DNA from: Hymenopellis radicata
Lineage: Eukaryota; Basidiomycota; Agaricomycetes; Agaricales; Physalacriaceae
DNA: 53,990 nt
Direction of reading: 5' to 3'
NCBI GenBank assembly: GCA_015501595.1
Contig: JADNRX010000362.1
Coordinates: 1-53,990, forward strand
Shown here: positions 40,798-53,223 of the stretch, piece after piece
Layout: each line of letters begins with the position of its first letter
How positions within the stretch are numbered: position 1 is the first letter of the stretch
Translations under genes and position numbers: made by a program
The notes under the pieces: generated by a model
The model's input: the letters and a program-made list of their open reading frames with translations, nothing else
What the model was told of the DNA's origin: nothing
Database searches by the model: none

Positions 40798-43445
40798 TTA
40801 AACGAACGAATCTAACAGTTCCAAAGCGTAGCCGACGTCCCGCTTCTCCTGCTCAATCGCAGCAACGACCTCCAACTGCGACCTACTCAGGTGATCGTGC
40901 GCGACAGTCAGAATATTTAGAGGATCGTCGCTTTGAAGGAGAATGAGTCGTTCCCGGCATGTTTCCCACAAGGCTCTTTCTGGAAATAGCTGAAGCAATA
41001 TACGAAACGTATCGCGGGAATGATGCTCCACAAGAGAATGCTTCGAGGGAAGTGAAGTGTGTGGCAAGTCGGAGATGGTCTTCAAGTGCCTGTCGGCCTT
41101 CTGTTTCGACAAGGTACCTCAAACCGCGAACGTAGGAGTGAACCGTGGTTATTGCCTCAATCAAGGAGTCCATATCGAAGCCATCTGACCAAGGAATTCA
41201 GGAAGTCGCATTCTACAAAGGCATCAATGACTGCCATGTCGTTTCTCGTCAATCACCAGACCAAGTTGAGACCAAGAATAAGGGGAAAGGATGGAACAAT
41301 GATGATATGATTGTTTGACGACTCTGTAGGGAAGCACTCCACGAGTCTTTTCAGAACAGGCAGTCGCAATGGCAGTGTGTGAAGGGAGAGCGTATCATTC
41401 AGTGTCACTGGACGAACAGCTGGATCACCGACTTGGACCCGGTATGTAGAGATCTTGAAGGCCTGGCAACATTCCTGCACAATTGTCGGAGTCTCTGTAT
41501 CATCAGTCTCCCGCTGACAAGGGCTGTCGAAGTATCCGATTCTACGATCCCAAGAACCTCTTCGTGACGGTTGTCGATGCGGAAGACGGAGTATGTGAAA
41601 AATCGCAGGGTATTCATGGCGAGTTCAAGTCTGGGATAGATATCGTGATCAGACATAGTCTGTGAAGATGCCAATTGAGAGGCACCGCGATAGCGAAAGG
41701 TGGACATGCGAGGATCCTTCTCTGAGGGACTAAAGAAAGGTATAGTGGCATGACAGAAACCAGAGAAATGGCTGACGTGTGACTGAGAATCCCCATGGAC
41801 ATGGCCGTCGCTTGGAACCGTGTCGAGAAGCTTCAGCCAAAACGATAGCAGGGAATTTCCGTCCGGAAGGTATGGACTGAAGGAGAAAGTCTATAGGACC
41901 GACATACTCTCCGCTGCATATGACTGCTTTCCGAGAAGCAACTATAGTAGCCGCAAGGGCCATATCCGTGCGGGGAATAAGGTATCTCAACGCATAGCGA
42001 GAAGAACGCCAGAAGAACGCCACTGATATGACCGTGCGGTGGGGAATAGATAGATTTCAATAGGCGCTCTAGCTTCGTTTCTGAGCCATGACGCACTCTG
42101 CAAGAGCGCGTATACTCCGCCGAGGAGTTTTCCGAGATATCTAGGCATTCAGAGAACGTGTTTGCCTGGCTGGCAACTAAAATATGATCATCATGGCGGA
42201 ACTTGGACATCACATATTCTGAATTGGCCACCGGAACACCTCCGATACTCTGGAACACAATGGTAGGAACCGTGGGGTTGTTTGACGTCTGGAAAAGCCA
42301 ATATAGTCCGTTAACGGTCATTACGTCGCACGAGTCCTTCACCAGAAACGATTCTACCCCTTTGAGAGAGTGAAAGGCGATCGAATCCAATAGCCATGGC
42401 AGGGAAGGGAATAGTGGAAGATGGCGCCTGAGGAATCTCATGACGCGTCGGTAAATAGGAATAAATGAGGGATACAAATGTGACTGATGGGCCTGTGGCA
42501 CGGACACTCAGCTGGGATTGAATGATAGGAATCGCGTTTGTTGTAAAGTAAACAACAAACGCCGCAAGGGTCATGGCGACAGTTATCCAGGAGATAGATC
42601 GATGTAAATTGTAAAGGTAAAGGGACAGCCCTAAAGCGCGAGATGCGACAAAACCGGAAGTAGCCCGACAATTAGTGGAACGCGTCACTTCTCCAGACCA
42701 TCGGAACGGTACTGACGGAGGTGGGCACGTTCGCGAGGAGTTACCGCAGGGAGTGGTGAAGCCATTGTTTTACAAGAACAGAGACAAGCGCCGTCATCAG
42801 ATTCAGCACAAGGCTTGAACCACAGGCCGTTGACTCATATGTCGGACGTGGAAGGGACAAAGGACGAAGGCCGAGTTGGGGGAGAAGGAGCTCGCAGGGA
42901 TATCATCGACGGACGTCCCGTTCACGATAGCTCTCTGAAGTTCGAATAGAAGTGTAGCTGATATTTCCGTGAAGTTCGGTTGCAAATTGGACGCGGCTTC
43001 CACGAGGAAGGTAGTAGTCACTACTGCAGAAAATAGACCAGCCTGAGTGGATGGTAAGCATTTTGGGCGCTGGAACGTTAAAAGGTACGCACGAATACAA
43101 GGAAGACATCCAAGAACGTGGCGCAGCTTCTTCGGAAGTCGCGTCTTCGGTGTACTTGGTCTCATAATCGTCGTTGACGCCTTGCTTTAATCTTTGACCA
43201 ACCATGCAGTTCGGAATTAATTCATTCACGCACCAAAGACCAAAGGAGATTATTGGGACAACCCAAAAAGATGCCTGGGCATGTCTATATACGTGCTGAA
43301 GCGCCCGACGCGCTGTAATCCTAAGGCCTGTTGACAGTCTTGATCTCGATCGCACACAAGTCCTTCCAAATTGAGCGTCGGGTACCCCGGCTACGCTTTT
43401 ACACTTCGTCCAGTTCGCCACTGGCCACCCATACTGTACCCCCAC
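40798..43445 (-). pseudogene. DUF6535 membrane-protein pseudogene
   Basis: The DUF6535 signature is clear: LDVFLVFAGLFSAVVTT after a short intron, SNLQPNFTEISATLLFELQ, RAIVNGTSVDDIPASSFSPN, then ALVSVLVKQWLHH, TPRERAHLRQYRSDGLEK and VPLIVGLLPVL. These proteins carry four or so membrane segments and are greatly expanded in agaricomycetes; their function is unknown. Two Trp codons expected from the family consensus are TGA stops: SDI-stop-VNGLWF near 42,838-42,842 and GLEK-stop-RVPLIV near 42,690. A frame break follows at LAL/GLSLYLYNL near 42,635, and the N-terminal exon also changes frame. Downstream to 40,798 the sequence reads through pieces such as QLFPERALWETCRERL. It is a decayed copy. 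Both stops are G-to-A changes. Confidence 0.65.
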
Positions 43446-43493
43446 GCATTTCCTTCGAGTTCCTCTTTACATCCAGCTTTTCACACCTAAACC

Positions 43494-44180
43494 ATGGCCA
43501 TAATAGACCTGACCCACCAGCTAAACAAGAACATCTCCATATACCCCGGCGATCCCCCCTTCGCGCTCTGCTCCCACTCCACCGTCCCCAAAGACGGCTA
43601 CAGCGTCCAATCCCTCTCTCTAGGATCCCACACCGGCACACACGTCGACGCCCCATCCCACTTCTTCGCATCCGGCAAGTCAATCGACCAAATCCCGCTC
43701 GCGTCCTTCGTCGGCTCCGCGCGCGTAATCGACGTGTCCCCCAAGAACGCACGAGAGCGGATAACCTGGGATGATGTTCTGCCCCACGAAGACAGCCTTC
43801 GTCCCGGCGATGTTGTCCTATTCCGAACGAACTGGTGTGCGCATTGGGGTACGCCGTCATACATCGACCATCCCTTCCTGGACAGAGATGTCGCCCAGCG
43901 CCTCGTACAACTTGGTATCTCAAGAATAGGCATCGACACGCTCAGTACTGATGAGACAGAGGGCCAGAGTGGCGATTTTGGCGTTCATGAGATCGTACTC
44001 GGAGCGGGTGGATTGTTGATCGAGAATTTGCGCAACCTGAAGAATGTACCCGTTGACGCGATGATCAGTTTTGTGCCCTTGAATCTAACAGGAGGAGATG
44101 GTTCTCCGGTGCGAGCGTATGCATGGACACGCGAAGGAAGCGACACGCAGAATGTAGGCGTAGATACTTCTAGCAAATGA
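43494..44180 (+). CDS. KynB-like cyclase / arylformamidase family hydrolase
   Basis: A 228-residue, intronless protein starting MAIIDLTHQLNKNISIYPGD. The cyclase-family signature HTGTHVDAPSHFF (residues about 44-56) supplies the metal ligands H-x-G-T-H-x-D-x-P-x-H. Later IGIDTLSTDETEGQSGDFGV and HEIVLGAGGLLIENL give the second metal-binding region. The family includes bacterial kynurenine formamidase KynB (tryptophan degradation), isatin hydrolase and similar metal-dependent amidases; the substrate here is not determined. The length is close to that of KynB. Base use is rich in codon-third C. It is divergent from the DUF6535 pseudogene and convergent with the sulfate permease, 142 bp apart. 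Regulation is not evident. Confidence 0.85.
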   Translation: MAIIDLTHQLNKNISIYPGDPPFALCSHSTVPKDGYSVQSLSLGSHTGTHVDAPSHFFASGKSIDQIPLASFVGSARVIDVSPKNARERITWDDVLPHEDSLRPGDVVLFRTNWCAHWGTPSYIDHPFLDRDVAQRLVQLGISRIGIDTLSTDETEGQSGDFGVHEIVLGAGGLLIENLRNLKNVPVDAMISFVPLNLTGGDGSPVRAYAWTREGSDTQNVGVDTSSK

Positions 44181-44322
44181 CATCTACTTGGCGTAACAAC
44201 CGAATGCTCCGTAAATTATAGCAGGACTAGTACTAGTAGTATGACTGTCTCTATGTTTTGAATAGTTGATATAAGTAGTAGTTCTCCGACTAGATCTCGC
44301 TCGATATTCGACATGCGTGCTC

Positions 44323-47144
44323 TCATCGATGGGTCATTTCAAGTCGTGACATGGCAGCTGCAACATTCTCTTGGATTGCATCCGGCCCAATGATATCAAG
44401 AATGCCAGCTGCATCGAACATGGTATGAGGTCCCCGCCTCAAGTATGTTAGGAACAAGCCGACGCCTCGGTTCTATTGAAAAGAGGTCAGTCAGATATCA
44501 CACAAAGAAGAGAAAGAACGGACGTGGTACTCCTCAATGATCTCGTAAAAGATTTCGACAGCACTGCAGCGATCATTAGGAATGAGTCAAGGAAGCAGTG
44601 TGGAACATACGAAGCATCGCAGGTTTCAACATCAGCCATATGGAATACGAGCGATGTCGCTTGCTTCCTGTTGGGCTCCTCTGACGGATGGTGTGGCGAC
44701 ACCCCATACAATTCTAGTCGTCTCAGACGATCTGCCGTACAATACTGTCAGTTGAAAAGTTTTGATCAGTAATTATGGAAACGCCACCTTTTAATTGCGC
44801 GGTATTCGCTGGAAAGCGGTCGTAAGAACACGTAGACGCTCATCGTAAAGGAACACACCGAAGTCCAAGTTCTCTCTGATGCGGATTATAAGCGCACCGG
44901 AAACGTCCTCTTCAGCTTCAGGATTCTCTGTCAACGGTATCCACCTCTGGGTCCCAGGAATACGGCCCTATACAGTATTAAGCTTCAATGGAATAAGCTA
45001 AAGGCAAGAAACGTACTAAGATTGTCATGCGCGCCCTTGAGGACCGGTGGACAACAAGCAGAAGAGATATGATCATGCTGACCACGATGCCAACCTCGAC
45101 ATTCCAGATGATGGACAATACAAACGTCAATCCCATGAGGATGAGGTCAATCCACGAACGCATCCTGTCTCGGATTAAGCGACGTCTCTCTTCAGATAAA
45201 ATAGCACCCACTTGAAGTAGTACTTCAATTCATGAGGCGTCTCGCTCAAGAGAGAGATGACCACAAGGCAGATACTGGTATCTCTTCAGTACCGTGTCGG
45301 TTAAAGCAGGCAAGAAGCTTACATCGAAGCCAAGACACATTTAGGCAAGAAGTAAAGGAGTGGAAGGAGATAGAACGTAGCGAGGAGAATGACACCAGAG
45401 CAGACAAGAGATGCCATCTGTGTTCTGCCGCCCACATCTCCGTTGATCCTCGTTCTGAAAATGATTTAGGACGACAAGGCGGAGATGATCTGTAAAAATA
45501 CCTTGTTATCGAGCCATAAGCAGGCAACGTGCCAGGAATAAACGACCCGACAATGTTACTCGCCCCAAGCGCCACCAATTCACGGTTGGGACTGATCGAG
45601 TACCCGAACCGAGCGCCACTTTGCTTCGCGGCCACAATACTGTCCAGGTATCCGATGACCGAAATCATAACGGCAGTGGAAGTGGTGCGCCTCAGATATC
45701 GTACGTTGGACGAGCGGAAGGGGAACCGTAAAAACGAACCACCGGTGCTGACATTAACGGAGCCGAGAATGTCGACCCCGTCCTGATCCCACCTGAGCTG
45801 CGAGGACAGGACGGTAGACAACACAACCACAACCAGTACCTCAGGAATACGATATATCCACCAGTACTTGACGAATCTGCGTTTGGCTGTTCGAAAGAAT
45901 ATCAAGACGAAAAGTGCACCGAAGCTGATGGCAGCGGTATTTTTGTTCATGTTGGGCAGGTTCTCCACTATAAATGTGAATTTGGCCCATGTCGTTTCCG
46001 GATGTACCAAGTGTTCCAGGGCTGTCAGACCCAGCATAGGAATCAACTGTTCACTAGCAAGATGTCAGATCATGAAACTATGGGTGAAGAATGGACTCAC
46101 ATAGATATAACAACAGCAATTGCTGTGATGAAGCCTCGTAAGAGAGCGCGGCTCAGCACCACGTCAATAAACCCTAACCGAAAGAGTCCAAGAAAGAACG
46201 AAAACAGGCCAGCCTATATGAATTTCAGCATTGGAATGTGACGGTCATGTGGCAGAAATCTGCATTGTCGTCCTTGTTCAACTTTTTCTACAACTTACAG
46301 GGAATCAGAGAGGGCTACTCAAAGTCTGTGAAACCCTCCGTAACTCCCCCTAAGTTCAAGAAAAAACAGTGAATAAGCACTCGCAAGCGAATTCGATTCT
46401 TGCGACATTCATGATCCGGCCGGCATACCTGTACAGTGATTATAGTCGCGACATGAAGCCCAAGAGCATCACCGTCCTCGCCGTGTGGGTCGCTAGAGTC
46501 GTGTCGAATATCATCCACCGCCTGTCCCAATAATAGACTGAGCGCAGCTTCGGGAGCGACGTTTAATTGGCGAGAAGTGCCGAGGAATGCGTAGATGATC
46601 CCAGGAATTGACGCGGCGAACTAGACCGCTTGGTAAGTTTGCTTGGATTAAAAGCGGCTTCCCGATGAAACGTACCAAGCCCGTAGTCGGAGTCAACTTG
46701 GCAAGGGAAGATGCGTAACTGACGGACTGTGGAATTAACATGCTGGCAACGGTGAGGCCGGCGAGGACATCGCCTCCGAGCCTGGTGGATGTGAGCATGG
46801 AACGATGCAGCATCAGACCAGCACGCACGATGATAACGTATAATTTGGGATCCAGGAGGTCGCAGGAACGTAGTATTTAACACGTTTCTTAAACTTGGAT
46901 CTCTGGTGCAGGTTACTCCCTAAGGCGAGGTTTAGCATTGCGTTGACACAAAAAGAAGGGAATTGGTACCCTCTGGAAGGGTTCCATACTGCCTATCGTT
47001 CCTCTCGATATCAATCAGCCCTTCGCCTTCGGAGATGCTTCTAGGTGTCATGGCCCCGCTAGGCATGCCTCGCGACGAACTCACCGACACCGTCGACGCT
47101 GCCGATTCCAAAGGCGGTCGTGTTGGTTGACCGTTTGTCGACAT
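44323..47144 (-). CDS. SulP family sulfate permease with STAS domain
   Basis: It starts MSTNGQPTRPPLESAAST at 47,144 with a Ser-rich cytosolic N-terminus. The SulP core follows: GGDVLAGLTVASMLIPQSVS, YAFLGTSRQLNVAPEAALSL, GLFSFFLGLFRLGFIDVVLS, RALLRGFITAIAVVIS, STAVMISVIGYLDSIVAAKQ, SISPNRELVALGASNIVGSF and GTLPAYGSITR, giving about ten to twelve membrane segments. A cytosolic STAS domain ends the protein: ALIIRIRENLDFANTAQLK, LVFHMADVETCDAS, AVEIFYEIIEEY and GGPHTMF-like RRGPHTMFDAAGILDIIG, to the stop at 44,323. The TSRQL and APEAALSLL motifs are those of the yeast YPR003C branch rather than Sul1/Sul2. Most introns are about 50 bp, but the one after HVATIITVQ is about 225 bp. All exons join in frame. 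Confidence 0.9.
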
Positions 47145-47424
47145 GGTGGTCGAAAGAAAAGGACCTTCGGCTCAGTCTCGTCGGATATTGGTGGCAAGAG
47201 GCAGGGCACTTCAATTCAAATTCGCCCCTCACAGCCTCCAACCAATCACAGCAGAAGCAATTTCGGCGTCTTTTATATTTGCCGCAGGCACGGGTGGATC
47301 AGAAGCCGCTATGCTCGAAAGACTTGCGAAAGACCACTATCGGATAACAACTATTTTGTACAGAAGAACCCAAAGCCCAACTTGAAAATACAACACAAGA
47401 TCCCAACTATCGATACACAAAGGT

Positions 47425-49994
47425 CTAAGGCTCGGGCGTACCAGGCTCACGCAAAAATGGCTCATCAGCCGTATCGACTGGCCACAGACTGTTCGCAAAC
47501 ATATTATCCGGGTCATACTTCTTCTTGATCTCCTTCAGACGCGCAAAGTTCTCTTCACCATAGCACGCCATGATTCTTGAAGGTGCCTCGTGCCGACCCA
47601 GGAACTATAAAAAGCATCAGCTGCAGATTAGGCGACGTTGAACTTGGAACACTCACACTGGGCAACGGCCCACCTGTCTGGTGAGGGCCTAAAGTGTCAG
47701 CAATCCACTATCGGGGGAATGTCAAGCTGTCACTGGAAGCAGAATACGGAAACCTTTACCTCCTCCGCGGACGCAATACATCTTGGATCATCGACACCCA
47801 TCTCCCACTGATGGAGAGCGGCGATAGTGAACAAAGCTTGACGCTGCGCCTTCGGGATACATGCACCCTCGATGTCAGCAATCCGTCCTCCGGTCAACTC
47901 GAATAGCCACGCTATCCAATCGACCAAAGTTAGACTCAATTAAAGAGGTACGTCTATCAGATACGTACTGCAGCCAATGGGAGTATTCGCAAATTGAAGA
48001 ACGGTGTCATGAACCACATCGTCTGGTAAGGAAGTGATAAGAGCCGAGCGGATAAACCACTGACGGCCGGCTGTACAGCGTACGTTAGTGATGCCTATAA
48101 GTACGCGGAAGACTTCGGCGACTTTACCTTTCGCTCGCAGAACCTGCGCAACACTATCTTGCTGATGTAAAAAGCTCTTCTCGTGGACTTCGTTCAACAG
48201 GCATGTTTCGCCTGTCCAGGAGGATATCGCTGCAAGGAACTCCTGTCCCTTCTCCTTGGTGCCGACATAGCACATCTGGATCACGACCAGCGAGTCCTTG
48301 CCTTCGGGTCCCGCAGTCAGAAGAACATTGGCGTACAACTCGCGCGGGGCGCCTTTGACGCAGTCACGGAAATGTTTAATCAGCGAGGCTGCAGTAGCAG
48401 GATGGAACCGGCTACAGAAACCGGTCAGGGAAAGTATGGTTTCAATGTTGAGAATACTCGCTAGATGATGTTTCCAGCGAAGACATGCGGCACCGGGAAA
48501 GCCTTCGCTTTATATCTGGTCGCGATACCAAACGCTGGTCCTGCGCCTCGAACGGCCCACCAAAGATCTAACAAAGACGTCAGCGGCCGGTGGAAAAACC
48601 AGAAGAATGCTGACCAGGATGGGAATCTTCGTTGACGATGACTATGCTTCCATCGGCCAAAACCATTTCGACTTCAACAAGGTTATCAACACTCAACCCG
48701 TGCAGACGACCCAAAAAGCCGAAACCGCCAAGGATCATGATAGATGACCCAACGGGATGAGCAGCGCTGAAGAAGGTGCGTCAGACACGTCAAGAAAACA
48801 CTCGACTTGGCAAACGTACAAAGGAACATGATAAGGTATGGTCGCATGTCCTCCCGAAACAGACTTTGCCTCGACAGGATTCTCCGAGGTGAAAATATCA
48901 ATTTGCTTCTGACGCATCCCAGAGCCAAAAGTCACATAGACATGCGGATGGATAGGCGTCGGGGCGCCATAATGTTGACCTGGGCTGGCGAGAATGCTAC
49001 CCGCGGACCCATCGCAAATGGGTTGGGCAGGGGAACGCCCGAGGACCAAGACGTGATCGCCGAGCTTGGTGGATAGTTCGCAATAACATCCTGAACCGGG
49101 GCGGGTCCACTGCTTATATATCCGAAGGGATCCCCGTCGGACTGGGTTGCAGCGTAAAGCCGCGAGGGTGCTGGTGGAGGATTGTGGATGCTTGATGGTC
49201 CTGCCGCGCCGGTAGACGCGCTCGTCGGGGGCGAGACAGACAGCGGACTAAGAGAGGACGCGGACGCGCTTGAAGGCGGGACATCGAACGATCTGCTCTG
49301 CCCGGGATCGCCAATGTGTGGAGGACTAGGAGCTCTCTCGGACGGTACCGACGACCCGTCCTGGTCAATCCTACGCCGGAGCGCAGAGGGTTTGAGAAAG
49401 TTCTGGACAGCGGCAGACGCCAGATGGTATCTGCCCAACACTGGTCTCTCTTCGTCTTCCCTGCGCCGCTTACCGTTGGTGACTTGTTTTCCTTTACTTC
49501 CAGGTGGACACATGTCAGCTAATCCAGTGTATGACCCATCTGCGGCTGGGACCTCGATGTCAGTGTCCGCAATCCGGCAGAGGTCGATGACAATGTCTCC
49601 GCCAACGGCCCAGCCAGCGACACCGAATCCACCGGCCTTGACCGAAGGCGAAAGGGAGTGCTTCAAACAAAACGTGACGATCCTGAACGACCATTGATAG
49701 ACGTCTAAGAGCCTGCGAGTGAGACGTACGAGCTAACGTCCTTTGCGTCCACAGGCAACACTACAGCTTTGGCGGCCGTCGTCACGTTCCCGTTGAACAT
49801 GGTCGTGAATTCGGGAAACCTGGCGCAGCTAGGTGAGTATCGGGACAGATCCAGGCGGTATAGCACTCACTGGGAGCTTCCCTGAGGTACACTGGGCCCT
49901 TTACAGCGCTAGCAAGCTCGGCGTGTAGATGGGGCTCCAGGGCGGCATTGACAGCCTTGCGGTTGGTAAAGTCGAAGGGAGTGTCGTTGGCCAT
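47425..49994 (-). CDS. FAD-dependent oxidoreductase (FAD_binding_4 / BBE type)
   Basis: It starts MANDTPFDFTNRKAVNAALE at 49,994. The FAD-binding domain begins NGNVTTAAKAVVLPVDAKDV and continues CLKHSLSPSVKAGGFGVAGW. A Ser/Pro-rich, probably disordered insert of about 180 residues follows (for example PPSSASASSLSPLSVSPP) before the fold resumes with YVTFGSGMRQKQIDIFT, HPVGSSIMILGGFGFLGRLH, VLADGSIVIVNEDSHPDLWW and AVRGAGPAFGIATRY. The C-terminal part ends with FARLKEIKKKYDPDNMF, the BBE-type motif. Where covalent relatives have GGH, this protein has GGF, so a histidyl-FAD link is not expected. Such enzymes oxidise alcohols, sugars or alkaloid-like substrates; the substrate is unknown. Introns are short. 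The first splice site is ambiguous, since the obvious donor at about 49,870 gives a wrong frame while a GTACCT donor nearby restores it. Confidence 0.85.
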
Positions 49995-51652
49995 GTTGAA
50001 AGTCCTGGGCAGGAAACAGTCCGAAGAACGAGTGTAATGGACCCCTCTTTATATACCGTAGATTGGCGGGGACTGGAATGGAATAGAGAATACCACCCTG
50101 CCACCCCCGAAATTCTGAATGGACGGCGCCACTCTAGCCACTGATATCGTCTAGGAAAGGCCTTTTCCGTCCAAAGACCGTTGTCTCCGTGAAGTAGGTA
50201 AACCTCTGCTTCCAAATGCGGAAAGTAGCATGGCACCGCGGACTTTGAAATTCTGATTCAACGCCAAGGCGTGTTCAATGGCGTGTTCTTGGATCTATCT
50301 TAGTATCTATATTGTACGCGCATCCAGTCTGAATGGTACGCCCAAAAAGCTTTTCTGTTGGCTACGTTGGTACCATTGAAGATGCCAACCAACATCCTTC
50401 CAGCCAGTTCGGAGTGTCCTCTCGGCGACGACCGCTTTATCTCAACTTTCATGCTTGTAGACGGTCGGTTTTCCGTGTACACTAAGATTGTTTTAGACCA
50501 TGATTTGATCCTAGGACCGGTACGGATCGGCGGGATCCGCGGAGGGACTGATATCATGCACGACGCGTGCTCTGAGCTGCTACTTAAACTCGTTCGCACT
50601 CGACAAGGCAAGTTCAAAAATCATCGTCGATGTTCGCCTCTGGACTCTGCGATGGGGAAACCTGAAACTTTGACAGTGGGGCAGGTTCGGTTGTTCTCAA
50701 CACGACCCGAACAAGTCTATCAGGTGCAACAAAGGCTCCAACGAACAACTCCCAGCATAACCACATCGTCTCGTACACCTCACCCCGTAATATGCTGAAT
50801 GGTGACTCAACGTCACCCAATCATTTCCGTAAATGGTGGAGTGAACACAGTCGTAAAACTGAATTCGCGCCATTCTGTCCCCGCCACAATTTAAACATAT
50901 GGATCTTTAGATTGCATGCATTTCGGCAATGTGCAGTACGTATGCGACATGCCGCTGCGTTGGTCAATTGAAGCTTCCCGGATAAGGCGGATGCTAACTA
51001 TTGAAGGTTTAGAACCTCGAGCTGCCAGTGTACATAGAATTCCTCCACCATTGAAAGACCTTTCGTTACGCCAGAAGCCATGTGTATCCCTCCAGCAGTC
51101 CATTCAAATGGTTATAGTCAGACTTTTGGTATACAGCGCGTGTAATACAATTGCCCAAAGGTGCCCGTCGACAGTTCGTTCTTTCGAGGCACGCCGTCGC
51201 GTCGTATACGGGTGGGGATTACATTCCGAATTCAATGGTACACGGAAACGAGCTAGATTGTATCCTTGGGGTTACTGATTCGCATACTCAATTCAATGGT
51301 CTGCCCAAGGATATATGTAGAGAAGACGCGGAAGAACATCCCATCCCCACAGCGGCGGAAGCATTCAAGGTTTAATGGTAGCATAAATTGAGGGCGAGAA
51401 CGAAACAGAGTAAAGCCGCACCTCTGACCCAGTAGAAAAGATTACACCAATGTAGATAACAGTAGTAGTAAGACAGCGAGGGTGGCATAAAGGAATGTGA
51501 TCTCTAGTGGAGGTTGGTTGGTGTCAACGACGAAGTCCCAAATCAGATATGTAATTGTATTAAAAAAGTAGAGTCTGTGGGTGTGGGTTGTGGCGCAGAC
51601 AGATGGATTAGATCAGAGCACACTCGAAGCGGAGGTACTACGGAAGAGCGTA
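49995..51652. other. intergenic; one weak 146-residue frame
   Basis: A plus-strand frame at 50,358-50,798 (MATLVPLKMPTNILPASS, RFSVYTKIVLDHDLILG) shows no known motif and could be a decayed gene. A 10-bp inverted repeat TATCCTTGGG / CCCAAGGATA lies at 51,261-51,313. Nothing else is supported. Confidence 0.35.
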
Positions 51653-52619
51653 TCAGCATGGATATATTGACGCCAGTCCGAAGTAGAAACTCACCACTTC
51701 GACGTTAATGCCCGAAGGGCAAACAGAGGCCATGATGGAAGCAGTGACCGAGGAGGGGTCTTTTACCCACTGCACGCTCACAGCACCGTTAGCGCCAAAG
51801 CATGCGATGGGGCTGAGGTCGTGTTCCTCCTCGTCCTCCTCCCAGCACTGGGTGATCTTGTGTGTAGACGACGCGATCTTGAACGCACTAGTCTCGACAA
51901 ACGACGAGTCTACTTCGGTCTTCGTCGTGACTGCGGACAGTCAGCATCCATCATCCTGTGTGGTAAAGTGCTCACAGAGTTCAGACACCATTTTGGAACC
52001 GGTGAAGCAGAAGTCATCAGACGACGACTCTGATCGTCCAAAGATAAGCTTGGAGACATCGGAGACTACAGACTTGACAACATTAACGGACCGGGCGACC
52101 GCACCGATGTAGAGGTTCTGCAAACATCCTTCAGGACACCGGCGCATGTATGACAAGGATGGATGACTCACGACGCCGAAGCGCTTGATGAAGGTCTTGG
52201 TGTCACAGCCGTCAGGATATTCAAATTTAGCCGCCTTGCTAGAATCCGAGCTGCACGAGCTGGTGTCGTCGTTGAAGTAGCCGAGGAGACCGTCACCATT
52301 GGTGTAGCGGAGAGCAATGTAACCCTCCAGAGCGTCGTTAGAGCTAATGCTATCGCTTTAGATGCGCAAGGACACAAGAAGACGGAACGAACCATGCAAC
52401 GCCAGAAGGCAGAGTCCTGGCTGTGAGAAAGGACACAGTTTAGTTGAGGAACTCCTCGAAAAGACAGAGCGACATACCAACATGATGTCCAGACGTAAAG
52501 AGTCGTCGAGGGCGGAGAGGGGTCAGTCCGCGAGCGAAGCGGTCAGCGTTCGTCTCATGGGCAAGGACGCTTGTGGCGAGCGCTGCGATGAGCGATAAAA
52601 CGAGTGTGCGAGCGAACAT
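51653..52619 (-). CDS. secreted protein with signal peptide, unidentified
   Basis: It starts at 52,619 with a clear signal peptide MFARTLVLSLIAALATSVLA, cleavage expected near LA-HE, followed by HETNADRFARGLTPLRPRR. After two short introns it reads ARTLPSGVACISSNDALEGY, IALRYTNGDGLLGYFNDDTS, KFEYPDGCDTKTFIKRFGV, NLYIGAVARSVNVVKSVV, FGRSESSSDDFCFTGSK and HKITQCWEEDEEEHDLSPIA, ending near 51,653. The presence of paired Cys and repeated small exons fits a small secreted mushroom protein. No enzyme motif is seen. The 3' end is uncertain because a GTGAGT donor lies just before the stop. A TATA-like box lies about 90 bp upstream. Confidence 0.65.
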
Positions 52620-52704
52620 GACGAAAGGAAAGGCGGGATTTTCTACAGATAGAGGTGGGAGGGAAGAGGGAAGGTTGGAAATTGTTGCGCGCGCCGCCAC
52701 TTTT

Positions 52705-52713
52705 TATGCCTGG
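52705..52713 (-). promoter_or_regulatory. TATA-like box of the secreted-protein gene
   Basis: On the minus strand CATAAAAAG, about 90 bp before the start codon at 52,619. The assignment rests on position and composition only. Confidence 0.35.
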
Positions 52714-52719
52714 ATTTTT

Positions 52720-53223
52720 TTCCATCTTCTTCCGCGATATAATTAGAAATAGACGATCGGCTTGGAAGAGACTCTGGGCAGCTTCAGGGCAGCGTCGTCA
52801 GACGCGTCGCGTTATATCCGCGTTATGTCGCATTTCATGCAGGCTGGAGACAATGACATTCAGGAGACCTAACATTCATCGCGTCCTATGAGATATAAGC
52901 TATTTGGAAACACGAGTATCTACACACCTCAGCACGATACTCCTCTGTTTAGGCCAGGTTGTAGGCACTCGGCTACGGAGACTTCCATTCTGCCTTCTAA
53001 ACAAGGGTCTTGTACATCCTGCACAGGGCCCGCGATTTTACCCGACGCATCGGGATTGGCGTAAAAGCAGAGATGATTCGAGAACAACCCTCAATGAGAC
53101 TCGACTCTACAGCGGAATGGGACGAATCAGTGGTGAAGCAGACCTGAAGCCGATACACTTATGATTGCACAAGTACACTCAAGTTTCAGCGCGCGTACAT
53201 GCCTTATAAATGGTCCGGATTGC
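52720..53223. other. intergenic, no gene seen
   Basis: Only short frames without motifs between the secreted-protein promoter and the carrier gene. Confidence 0.45.

Noticed and set aside
51261..51313. 10-bp inverted repeat as a transcription terminator
   Set aside because: Intrinsic hairpin terminators are not used by nuclear Pol II genes, and no gene ends there convincingly.
52655..52891. Small plus-strand gene
   Set aside because: It is antisense to the promoter and 5' end of the secreted-protein gene, without a motif.
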